A DNA stretch of 64,000 nucleotides, taken from contig CAWAEG010000005.1 of NCBI GenBank assembly GCA_963780895.1, positions 124,001-188,000 on the forward strand, in the 5' to 3' direction. Made by a program: the position numbers and the translations under genes. This document shows positions 44,364 to 51,953 of the stretch, piece by piece (the first letter of the stretch is position 1; every line of letters begins with the position of its first letter). The notes beneath the pieces were generated by a model. The model searched no databases. It worked only from the letters and a program-made list of their open reading frames with translations, and had not been told where the DNA came from. This DNA is from DASQFI01 sp963780895 (GTDB lineage Bacteria > Acidobacteriota > Vicinamibacteria > Vicinamibacterales > SCN-69-37).

Positions 44364-46246
44364 TCGAAGACCATCGGTTTCACCAGCACGCCGAGAAACC
44401 GGATGTCGTTGGCGGGATTAGGCGGCGGCGTGAAGCCGCTGCTGCTCGAGATCGAGATCACCCACACGCGCGCGGGAGCCGAACGGTCCTTCTTGTACGG
44501 GAACCCGTTGGGCAGGTTGAACGCGAGTTGTTGAGGCACGCCCGGCTCGAGCTGGACCGTTTGCGACCGCCCCGTCAACGACGCGAAGAGCCCGCCAGAC
44601 GTCGACACCGTCACCGTCGTCGTCGTCGGCACGGGTCCAGTCTGAAGGACGACTTGAAAACGGCGACAGGGGCGATCGGTCTTGATCAGGAACTCGGCGC
44701 GCGACGCGCCCCGTGTCCAGAACGTCATCCGATCAGCTTCTCTCAAGTGCGAGTTGTCGTCGAGGTAGTACACCTGGAACATCTTGATATCGCCGGCGCC
44801 CGTGTTGCCATACTCGAGGCGCACGCGCGAATGTTCGGTGTTGATGGGCAGATCATTCACGTTGGTCAGCTCGACCGGCAACGATCGTTGAAGGCCCGTC
44901 ATCGAATACCGTCCGGGCCTCGCCGACGTGTAGAGAGGGTCCACGATCATCTTCGCCGTGAAGAGTCCGCCGACCACGGCTGGGATCAGCGACAGGACTC
45001 CCGATCGAATCGGCGGAAGCAGGAAGACGCCTGCGCCATAGGCCCCCATGAAGTAACGGTTCGCGACGGAGCCGCCGCCGCCGAAGTAGGTGTACGGCCA
45101 GAGAATCAGCTGGACCCCGATGTGCGCCAGCACGCCTCCGAGCACGCACCACTGCCACGGGGCGCGACGGCCACGGGCCAGCAGAAACGCAACCGCTGCA
45201 AAGACGAGCGGGAAGTAGTACGGCAGCAGGCCGGAATTCCGTCCGACCACAAAGTAGACGATGTTCGCGCGAAGGTTCGTCCAGAACACTTCCGGATCGA
45301 ACAGGATGTTCGCTTGCGCCTCGTTGCGGCCGCGCTCGTCACAGATCTCCAGGCCCACGTTGGGCTGCTGGAATGGATATTTCTCGTAGCAGGTGCGCCG
45401 CTCTCCGCCCTGGTAGTTCCATTCCCCACTGATCGCGACGTTGATCGCAAACAGTCCGACGGTCACCGTCGCGAGGACGGCAGCGACGGCCACGGCACGT
45501 CGCCAGTCGCGCCGCCAGATCAGCCATGCGACCATGGGCGCGGCCATCACGACGTTCGTCGGTTTCGAGAACGTCATGAGCCCGAACAGCATGGCGGCGA
45601 CGACGTCGGTCGCGGGCCGGCGGAGCCAGGCGGCGCGACCGGCCGACGCCGGCGAGACTTCCTTGAACAGCCAGAAGAAATATGCGCCCATGCCGATGGT
45701 CATGTTGAAGAGCTCCGGCATCATCCACACGACGTACACGGGCACGGCCGTGGCGAACACGAAGGCGAACGCCAGCACGAGGCTGACGACCGTGCTCGAG
45801 CGAGCGGCAAGAAACTGGTAGGCGCACGCAAACGCAAGCGCGAGCAGGACCACGTTGACCACGAGGAAGCCGCTCGTCCCGAGCACGCGCACGAATGGCC
45901 AGGCGAACAGCGGATAGATGAACGACTTGCCGTAGAAGAGCCGGGCCCCGTCCGGATCGGCGCCCCCGTCGATCGTCTTGCCTTTCTTCAGGAAGACGCC
46001 GCGCGGCCCGGATCGAAACTCGCGCAGCATCCGCAGAAGATCTTCCTGCCGGTACGCGAGGTCGCCATCCGAGGCGAGCGAGTGCGCCATGAGGTAATAG
46101 GTCGCCTCGTCGCTGAAAATCTCGGCGTCAGGCCGGCCGAACTCGACGCCGCCGATGACCGCGCCGTACGTGACCGCCAGGAGGACGGCCGCGATCCAAC
46201 CGACGCGTACGGAGCCGCGGGCCCCCTCGGCCCTCGCAAAGTTCAC
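44360..46246 (-). CDS. GT-C type membrane glycosyltransferase with C-terminal beta domain
   Basis: 628 residues and about ten to twelve membrane segments. Acidic loop after the first segment (FSDEATYYLMAHSLASDGD), which is the position of the catalytic Asp/Glu of GT39-like enzymes, and YGKSFIYPLFAWPFVRVLG after it. The last 180 residues (from SVANRYFMGAYGAG) end in a soluble beta-rich domain with RFQVVLQTGPVPTTTTVTVS. It overlaps its neighbours at both ends by four bases (44360-44363 and 46243-46246), so three genes are translationally chained with the GT4 upstream. Confidence 0.7.
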   Translation of the reverse strand: MNFARAEGARGSVRVGWIAAVLLAVTYGAVIGGVEFGRPDAEIFSDEATYYLMAHSLASDGDLAYRQEDLLRMLREFRSGPRGVFLKKGKTIDGGADPDGARLFYGKSFIYPLFAWPFVRVLGTSGFLVVNVVLLALAFACAYQFLAARSSTVVSLVLAFAFVFATAVPVYVVWMMPELFNMTIGMGAYFFWLFKEVSPASAGRAAWLRRPATDVVAAMLFGLMTFSKPTNVVMAAPMVAWLIWRRDWRRAVAVAAVLATVTVGLFAINVAISGEWNYQGGERRTCYEKYPFQQPNVGLEICDERGRNEAQANILFDPEVFWTNLRANIVYFVVGRNSGLLPYYFPLVFAAVAFLLARGRRAPWQWCVLGGVLAHIGVQLILWPYTYFGGGGSVANRYFMGAYGAGVFLLPPIRSGVLSLIPAVVGGLFTAKMIVDPLYTSARPGRYSMTGLQRSLPVELTNVNDLPINTEHSRVRLEYGNTGAGDIKMFQVYYLDDNSHLREADRMTFWTRGASRAEFLIKTDRPCRRFQVVLQTGPVPTTTTVTVSTSGGLFASLTGRSQTVQLEPGVPQQLAFNLPNGFPYKKDRSAPARVWVISISSSSGFTPPPNPANDIRFLGVLVKPMVFE

Positions 46247-47457
46247 GTCGCGGCTTTCTCGGTCAGGAACGAAAGGTCCGCGGCCCTGGCGATGTCGCGC
46301 CGCGTGGCGCGCGAATGCCGGTGCAGGATGCCGTACAGCCGTTCCATCTTCTTCACGAACGCGTCGATGTCGTAATGGCGGGCTGTCTCCCGCGCCCGGA
46401 GGGCCAGCTCATGCCGCCGGTCCGGCGCGTCGATCAACTCGACGATTCGTTCCGCCAGCGCCTGGCTGTCGCGCTTCGGCACGATCAGCGCGTCGCGGCC
46501 GTCGGTGAGGACGTCCATCAGACCGTCGGCATCGGTCGCGACGATGGGGCGCGCGGCCGCCAGCGCTTCGAAGAGCGTCAGCGGCGTCCCTTCCCACAGC
46601 GACGGAAACACGCTGATATCGAACGCGCCCAGCACGCGCGCCACGTCCCGCACGAAGCCGCCGAACACGAACCGGTCCCCGAGTCCAAGTGACGCCGCTT
46701 CGGCCTCGAGCGCGGGCCGGAGAGGGCCCTCCCCGAAAAGAAAGAAGCGGGTGTTCGGCCGGGTATCGACGACCTGGCGGGCCGCCCGGACCAGATACTC
46801 GTTGCCCTTGGAGTCGTGCAGGCGCGTGACGCTCCCGATCGCCGTCTCTCCAGGCTGAATCCCCAGCTCGTGCCGAATTTCATCGATTTCGCTCGCGGAC
46901 CTCACCTGGCTGAACTCGTCCACCGGGGCTCCGAGGTACACCACGCGGACCCGCTCGGGCCGGACCAGCCGCGCCCCGATGACGAACTCGGCCGTGCTTT
47001 GGGAAACCGCAATCGCCAGATCGGTATACCGTTCCAGCAACCGGTCCGCAATCTTCTGGAACCATGGGGTCGACGTGAGGTTGGCGTGCTCGTGGAGGAC
47101 AACCGGCAGCCCACGCCGGGCCGCCGCCAGCCGGCCAAACGTCGTGGCTCCGTACCCATGCAGGTGCAGGACATCGATCTGCTTCCGGTCGATCACCCTG
47201 AGGAGCGCGGGCAACGTGGACGCAGCGAACTTCGATTTTTCGAGGTAGGTGATGTCGATCCCGAGGGCGTCCAGCGTCTCCTCGGACAGGTCCCGCTTCC
47301 GGAGGCTCACCAGCGATACCTGAAAGCGCGACCGGTCGAAGCGCGGGATCATCCAGGCGAACAGCCTTTTCACACCGTGCATCCGGGAGCCTTCCCACCC
47401 CAGGTGGTCGCAGATCTGGAGCACCCGGATGGGTCGATCTGAGCCTTCAGGCGGCAT
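46243..47457 (-). CDS. Family 4 glycosyltransferase
   Basis: 404 residues. N-terminal domain VLQICDHLGWEGSRMHGVKRL and HLHGYGATTFGRLAAARRG; C-terminal donor site IGSVTRLHDSKGNEYLVRAA, FFLFGEGPLRPALEAEA, FGGFVRDVARVLGAFD and the EX7E motif PSLWEGTPLTLFEALAAARPI. It is closest in layout to GT4 enzymes of capsule and exopolysaccharide clusters. First gene of the chain GT4, GT-C, GT-C, divergent from the lipoprotein gene at 47587. Confidence 0.9.
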   Translation of the reverse strand: MPPEGSDRPIRVLQICDHLGWEGSRMHGVKRLFAWMIPRFDRSRFQVSLVSLRKRDLSEETLDALGIDITYLEKSKFAASTLPALLRVIDRKQIDVLHLHGYGATTFGRLAAARRGLPVVLHEHANLTSTPWFQKIADRLLERYTDLAIAVSQSTAEFVIGARLVRPERVRVVYLGAPVDEFSQVRSASEIDEIRHELGIQPGETAIGSVTRLHDSKGNEYLVRAARQVVDTRPNTRFFLFGEGPLRPALEAEAASLGLGDRFVFGGFVRDVARVLGAFDISVFPSLWEGTPLTLFEALAAARPIVATDADGLMDVLTDGRDALIVPKRDSQALAERIVELIDAPDRRHELALRARETARHYDIDAFVKKMERLYGILHRHSRATRRDIARAADLSFLTEKAAT

Positions 47458-47510
47458 CTTGCGTCATTCTCCCCCGTTCCGGCACAATAGCCGCCCCCAG
47501 CATCGACTAG

Positions 47511-47532
47511 CGCCAGATTCTAAAGTCTGGCG
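47511..47532. promoter_or_regulatory. Small hairpin in the divergent gap
   Basis: CGCCAGA and TCTGGCG form a 7-bp stem with an 8-base loop, 55 bases upstream of the lipoprotein start. It could be an operator-like palindrome or an RNA leader hairpin; nothing else decides it. Confidence 0.3.
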
Positions 47533-47586
47533 GTGTTCGATTCGATAGCCGTTTCAGCCATTGCTGTCTCTTCAGGACTCGAAAGC

Positions 47587-48762
47587 ATGAAGACCTCGAA
47601 CCTCCCCGCCTGTGGACGTGCGGCTGCTCTGCTCATCCTGCCCACGCTCGTCGGCTTCGCCGCCTGCGAGCGGACCAAGACATCGAATCCGTTGAGTCCG
47701 CAGGTGGCGGGCCCGATGGAAGGCGTCACGATCACGGCGCCACTCGTCTCCGAGCCGCGCGTCGGGCAGAAGGTCAAGGACCCCGAACAGCCGATCACGC
47801 TCGTGATGTTCAACCCTGTGAGCAACATCGCGCGGCCGATCAAGCTCACCGTGCAGATTGCCGCCGAGGCGAGCTTCCTCGGGCAGACCTACGCTCAGAC
47901 CGATATCGCGCTGTCGCCGACGGGTCTCACGCGCGTGCCGCTGCCCGCGAAGCTGCCGGGCGGCCGAACGTATTACTGGCGCGCGAAAGCCGACGACGGC
48001 GCGAACACGAGCGGCTGGTCCACGACCTGGACGTTCGAGGCGCTCGCTCCCGTCGTGTTCGGTGCGCCCGAACCCAAAGAGCCGACCGCCAACACGCGTG
48101 TCGCGTCGAATGCCCCCGAGCTGGCGATCGCCAACGCACCAGCGTCCGGTCCGTTCGGCAGTCTCTGGTACCACTTCCAGATCTCGGAGCGGTCGGATTT
48201 CCAGACGATCCTCACCAACGCCGAGATCGACGCGGGCCCCGGCGGCGAGACGCGCTACACGATGCCGCCGCTGCCGGCCTGGGACCGTGTCTTCTTCTGG
48301 CGCGTGCGGCTGATGGACGTCGAGAACACCGGTCCCTGGTCGCGCATCGAGCAGTTCCGCTCGCCGCTCGCTCCCGTCATCATCGTTCCGCCGCCACCTG
48401 CCGGTGGAGGCGTGGTCGGTAACTGGGAACAGTGCGGCTCGCTCGCCGCGAACAAACAGGCGCTGGTCTCCTGCGTCCACGGCGCCGTCAACCCCGAGCG
48501 CACGGAACACGGCGCGTTCGAAGTCACCAAACGCGTCGCGTGGCTCCTCCGCGGCGAAGGCGCGGGCCTGCTCATCAAGAACGGCGGCGAGAACATCGTT
48601 CCGTGGATGGGCTACTCGTTTTCGGCAGGCCGGATCTGCTACCCGGATGGCCACATCTACAAAGTGCTCTCAGACATTCCGTCGACGAACGGACCGTCCT
48701 GGCAGGACAACGACTTCGTCGATCGATCGCTCTACGTGCCGGCGATCAATCCGGGCGGGTAA
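47587..48762 (+). CDS. Secreted lipoprotein with fibronectin-III-like domains
   Basis: 391 residues. Signal peptide with lipobox: AAALLILPTLVGFAAC, modified Cys near residue 23. Two beta-sandwich units follow (about 50-140 and 145-245): each has the YYWRAKADDGANTSGWSTTW or FFWRVRLMDVENTGPWSR ending with the conserved Trp, which is the pattern of the Fn3-like extracellular domains of this phylum. The C-terminal 130 residues (from VVGNWEQCGSLAAN) are a separate domain of unknown type with Cys and aromatic residues. The start at 47587 is chosen because it begins the signal peptide. The same tail-end architecture is not seen elsewhere in the window. Confidence 0.65.
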   Translation: MKTSNLPACGRAAALLILPTLVGFAACERTKTSNPLSPQVAGPMEGVTITAPLVSEPRVGQKVKDPEQPITLVMFNPVSNIARPIKLTVQIAAEASFLGQTYAQTDIALSPTGLTRVPLPAKLPGGRTYYWRAKADDGANTSGWSTTWTFEALAPVVFGAPEPKEPTANTRVASNAPELAIANAPASGPFGSLWYHFQISERSDFQTILTNAEIDAGPGGETRYTMPPLPAWDRVFFWRVRLMDVENTGPWSRIEQFRSPLAPVIIVPPPPAGGGVVGNWEQCGSLAANKQALVSCVHGAVNPERTEHGAFEVTKRVAWLLRGEGAGLLIKNGGENIVPWMGYSFSAGRICYPDGHIYKVLSDIPSTNGPSWQDNDFVDRSLYVPAINPGG

Positions 48763-48765
48763 AGA

Positions 48766-48832
48766 CCTCGGGTTTCGTTTTCGGTTGAATGGTCACTCGG
48801 GCCGACGCCGGCACCGAAAACGAAACCCGGGG
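48766..48832. repeat. Hairpin of the CCTCGGGTTTCGTTTT family between converging genes
   Basis: Arms CCTCGGGTTTCGTTTTCGGT and its complement with one G:T pair, and a 27-base loop. It lies between the TAA of the lipoprotein gene (48760-48762) and the TAG of the minus-strand gene at 48835, and shares its core with the hairpin at 33741-33793. Confidence 0.75.
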
Positions 48833-48834
48833 GC

Positions 48835-49593
48835 CTAGAACTTAATCCTGACGCCCGCGCCGCCCTGGAAGCCGCCGAGGTCCAGGTTGACGTCATCGGA
48901 GAGGTCGCCGCTCGCGCCGCTGTAGCGAAGGAACGCGCCCGCGCCGATGTTTTTCGTGAACATGTAGCGACCGTCGATCCCGATCTGGATGCCCCAGAAC
49001 GACTTGTGGATGGTCTCGCGGGTAACGGTCACGACGGGCCCGGAACCGGTCTCTGAGACGGTGGCCTCGGAGACGATCTCATGGCTGACGGCGGCGCGGA
49101 CCGGGCCCGCCAACACCATGAGGTCTGTGTTTTCCATGAACGCGATGTACTTCGGCAGGTTCGTCAACCTTGGCAGCGTGTACCCACCGAGGAAGGCGAA
49201 CCAGGACTCGCTGTGTTTCATGTCGGGAATCGTGCCGGAAACGGCCCGAAACTGGTCAGCATGGATGGTGTCCGGGATGGTCGCGTCGAATCGCGCGTCG
49301 GAGTTGCCGCCACTCCGGCTGAAACTGATGCCGGCGGACCAATTCTCGATGACCGTGGCGCCGGCCGTGAAATCAAAGAGCCCGCCGCCCCCGGCGCGAC
49401 GAGTGGTGTGGACCGTCGCATCCTCGAGGAGATAGGTGAACGTGAACTGCTGGTTCACGTCACTGGCGCCGCCCGTGCCACCCCCACTGACGTTGACGAA
49501 GATTTTGTTCTGCCACGCAAAACCCTGCGCCGAGGCGCTTGCGCTTCCGCACACCAGCACTCCGCAGGCCATGGCCGCGATCGTCTTCAGCAT
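48835..49593 (-). CDS. Outer-membrane beta-barrel protein
   Basis: 252 residues. Signal peptide MACGVLVCGSASASAQG. The mature protein is dominated by alternating beta strands with Gly-rich turns (QQFTFTYLLEDATVHTTRR, GGLFDFTAGATVIENWSAG, FAFLGGYTLPRLTNLP) and ends in GGFQGGAGVRIKF, a C-terminal strand with final Phe, as required for Bam-dependent insertion. It probably forms an eight-to-ten-strand barrel. Function unknown. It converges with the lipoprotein gene and is divergent from the lipoprotein at 49777. Confidence 0.75.
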   Translation of the reverse strand: MLKTIAAMACGVLVCGSASASAQGFAWQNKIFVNVSGGGTGGASDVNQQFTFTYLLEDATVHTTRRAGGGGLFDFTAGATVIENWSAGISFSRSGGNSDARFDATIPDTIHADQFRAVSGTIPDMKHSESWFAFLGGYTLPRLTNLPKYIAFMENTDLMVLAGPVRAAVSHEIVSEATVSETGSGPVVTVTRETIHKSFWGIQIGIDGRYMFTKNIGAGAFLRYSGASGDLSDDVNLDLGGFQGGAGVRIKF

Positions 49594-49698
49594 TCGTACC
49601 TCTCTTTACATGAAAAGCTGTGCGGGCTATCGACCGATAAGCCCAATGGCATTACAGAAATTGAAACCATTCCGGGTTACCCGGTTGGTGCGGTGCGT

Positions 49699-49705
49699 TA
49701 TTATA
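49699..49705 (+). promoter_or_regulatory. Candidate -10 region (TATTAT/TTATAC)
   Basis: An AT-rich -10-like word about 75 bases upstream of the lipoprotein start at 49777, the most AT-rich patch in the divergent gap. No good -35 is seen at the right distance. The gap also holds an imperfect palindrome GGGCTATCG / CGATAAGCCC near 49624. Confidence 0.3.
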
Positions 49706-49776
49706 CGACGCGGTCCTGGAACACCATGGCTCGTCGTAAGGCAAGAACCATCAACTTGAACGAGGTTTGACCTGAA

Positions 49777-50844
49777 ATGCCCAAGAAGCTTCTCGTCGCA
49801 CTGTGCGTCGCCGCCGTCGGTCTGGTCGTCGCGTGTGGAGAATCCAAGTCCCCGGTGTCACCAAGCCCGGGAGCCTCCGGGACGGGCGCCCTTCCGGACG
49901 GATCGACCCTCAAGATCAACGCTCCAACGATCGTGTTCCCGACGAACAATGTCCAGCTGTCGCGCTCCCAGCCGTTCGTTGTGACGCTGAACAACGTCAG
50001 CGGCCTCTTTGCGACTTTTCCCGTGACCTACGAGCTCGAGATTCGCAACGCGAACACGAACCAGGTGGTGGGCACCAATCGCAAGTTTCCGGCCGCATCA
50101 GGGCAGCAGACGTCGTTTACGGTCAACGATGAGCTGGCCTTCGAGACCACTCACGCGGTTCGGGCCCGCGCGACCTACCTGAACTCGGTCGGCCCATGGT
50201 CGGCAGTCGGCACCTTCAGAACCGCTCAGCGCGCGTTCCTCAACACGCAGACCGGCGAGGTGTTCGACCCGCTGACCGAAGGCTTCAGCGTCGGGAAGGT
50301 GCGCGGCGGCGAGTTCATTCTGGGCCAGGGCTGGAAAACGACGTCGCGTGGCGACGGCATCGACTACGACATACCCACGTGTGCGAACTGCGTTGTCGAG
50401 TTCGACATGACCGGGATCGGGGACGGCCTGGGGCAGCCGCACGACGACAAGTGGCTCAGCATGGGCGACAGCGCGTTTTTCGACGGCTTCGACGACTTCC
50501 GCAATCAGGACTGGAAGATGACGCTCGAGCAGCGCGCTGACGGCGACGGAACTGGCATGAAGCTCATCTGGCGCAACGGCGACGCCGGAGACGACGACCC
50601 CGGAGACCATACCGGAAAGTACGACCCTGGTCCGGACTGGCAGGAAAACGTCCTCTATCACTTCAAGTTCGACTGGGATCCAGGCGGCTTCCGGATCTTC
50701 ATCAACAACGAGCTGTATTTCCAGGATGGCTTCGCGGAGCCGTATGCACCGCCGAACCATCGCATCTCGATTGGCTGCTATCCACGCGGGGAGACGCGGC
50801 GCGACGCGATCTACAGCAACTTCACCGTCACGCCGCGGCGCTAG
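49777..50844 (+). CDS. Secreted lipoprotein with LamG/ConA-like lectin domain
   Basis: 355 residues. Lipobox signal VALCVAAVGLVVACGES (Cys near residue 20), a Ser/Pro/Gly linker, a Fn3-like beta-sandwich (about 48-150, YELEIRNANTNQVVGTN), then a concanavalin-A-like domain (about 170-350: GEFILGQGWKTTSRGDGIDYDIP, NVLYHFKFDWDPGGFRIFINN, NHRISIGCYPRG). It probably binds or degrades a glycan at the cell surface. A perfect terminator follows at 50861. There is no nearby partner gene to suggest its target. Confidence 0.7.
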   Translation: MPKKLLVALCVAAVGLVVACGESKSPVSPSPGASGTGALPDGSTLKINAPTIVFPTNNVQLSRSQPFVVTLNNVSGLFATFPVTYELEIRNANTNQVVGTNRKFPAASGQQTSFTVNDELAFETTHAVRARATYLNSVGPWSAVGTFRTAQRAFLNTQTGEVFDPLTEGFSVGKVRGGEFILGQGWKTTSRGDGIDYDIPTCANCVVEFDMTGIGDGLGQPHDDKWLSMGDSAFFDGFDDFRNQDWKMTLEQRADGDGTGMKLIWRNGDAGDDDPGDHTGKYDPGPDWQENVLYHFKFDWDPGGFRIFINNELYFQDGFAEPYAPPNHRISIGCYPRGETRRDAIYSNFTVTPRR

Positions 50845-50860
50845 ATCAGAACTGTCACAC

Positions 50861-50896
50861 AAAAGGGCGCCCGGGCCAGAGCCCGGGCGCCCTTTT
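50861..50896. terminator. Bidirectional intrinsic terminator
   Basis: Perfect 16-base arms AAAAGGGCGCCCGGGC and GCCCGGGCGCCCTTTT around CAGA. It has an A-run and a T-run on the two sides, so it can stop transcripts of both converging genes (50844 and 50920). Confidence 0.95.
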
Positions 50897-50919
50897 CTAC
50901 GTACGGGTAGTCGTAGCTC

Positions 50920-51768
50920 TTAGCGGCGACTCGGAGCGGCCGTGGAACGGATCACGCGCACCGTGAACCAGCCACTGTTGTCCTCGAACCGGTCGTCGTT
51001 GATGCCCAGACGCAGCAGGCCGTCGGCCGGCATGACGACCTCACCTCTCGACCCGATCGCGAACGGGGTACTGTTGCCGACGCGGCCGATGAGCGCGCCG
51101 GCCGCAGCCGAGCGGACCGGGTAGCTCAGTCGCTTGGCGAGGTCGGGATTGCCGTCGGGACCGGCGCCGACGTTCGGCCCGATCCTGATGTCACCGTTCA
51201 CCTCGAACCGGATCCGCTCGCCGCGCGAGACATTGATCCCCGCGGACGTAAACGGACGATTCGCCTCCACGCGGATTTCGCCGCCCCCGGCGCCAGGCTG
51301 CGTGACGGGTTGTGCGTCGAAGTTGTAGACCCGCCGGGCGCTCGCCGGGTTGAAATACAGCCGCGCGAGCTCGCTCAGGTCGTGCTTCCGGCGGCCGCCC
51401 TGCTGCGCGTCGAAGTCGAACCAGTTGTCGACGATGTCATGCAGCTTGCCCCGCATGATGTTGCCATTCCGAAAGACGAACACATGACGCTCGAGCTCGT
51501 TCGGGTTGTTGTCGACGTTGGGAAGTTGTCCGAGTTCGTCCCTGGAGGGATCGCCCCCGGTGAACTGAATGAGCGCAATGTCGTCGGACGGATATGTCCG
51601 CTCACGACCGTTCTGGACGACGCTGAAGTCCGTCGTGTGCCGGTACACCAGCGTTCCCGACACCCGATCGCCGTTCTTGAGCACGAACGTGACGTCCGCT
51701 GCAGAGGCGCTCACGAGCACCGCGCCGAGAACGGCTGCTGCAGTCACGAACGCAAGCTTTCGAATCAT
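50920..51768 (-). CDS. Secreted protein with C-terminal LecA/PA-IL-like galactose-lectin domain
   Basis: 282 residues from ATG at 51766-51768, preceded by GGAGGGT at good spacing. Signal peptide (LAFVTAAAVLGAVLVSASAA). N-terminal part about 25-130 contains repeats KNGDRVSGTLVYR and FRNGNIMRGKLHDIVDNWFD, a beta-rich module. The last ~120 residues follow the PA-IL pattern: INVSRGERIRFEVNGDIRIG, AAAGALIGRVGNSTPFAIGS and LRLGINDDRFEDNSGWFTVRV, where ND...DNSG are the calcium/galactose-site residues of LecA. Sugar binding is likely but not shown. A longer start (51807) is open but has no signal peptide logic. Confidence 0.75.
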   Translation of the reverse strand: MIRKLAFVTAAAVLGAVLVSASAADVTFVLKNGDRVSGTLVYRHTTDFSVVQNGRERTYPSDDIALIQFTGGDPSRDELGQLPNVDNNPNELERHVFVFRNGNIMRGKLHDIVDNWFDFDAQQGGRRKHDLSELARLYFNPASARRVYNFDAQPVTQPGAGGGEIRVEANRPFTSAGINVSRGERIRFEVNGDIRIGPNVGAGPDGNPDLAKRLSYPVRSAAAGALIGRVGNSTPFAIGSRGEVVMPADGLLRLGINDDRFEDNSGWFTVRVIRSTAAPSRR

Positions 51769-51953
51769 GGCGAACCCTCCTGAATCTGTCTCGTAGAACC
51801 AGTGCAACTCCCATACCAGCGGCCTGAACGGGCTTGGACGTGCCGTTAACAGGAATGTGGAAGCGTGCGAGGACAGTTCGACATGGGGTTGCCCATGGCG
51901 CCGGCCTCTGCTCGCGTCGTTCCGGGCGCCGGTACCTGGTCCCGAAAACCGTA

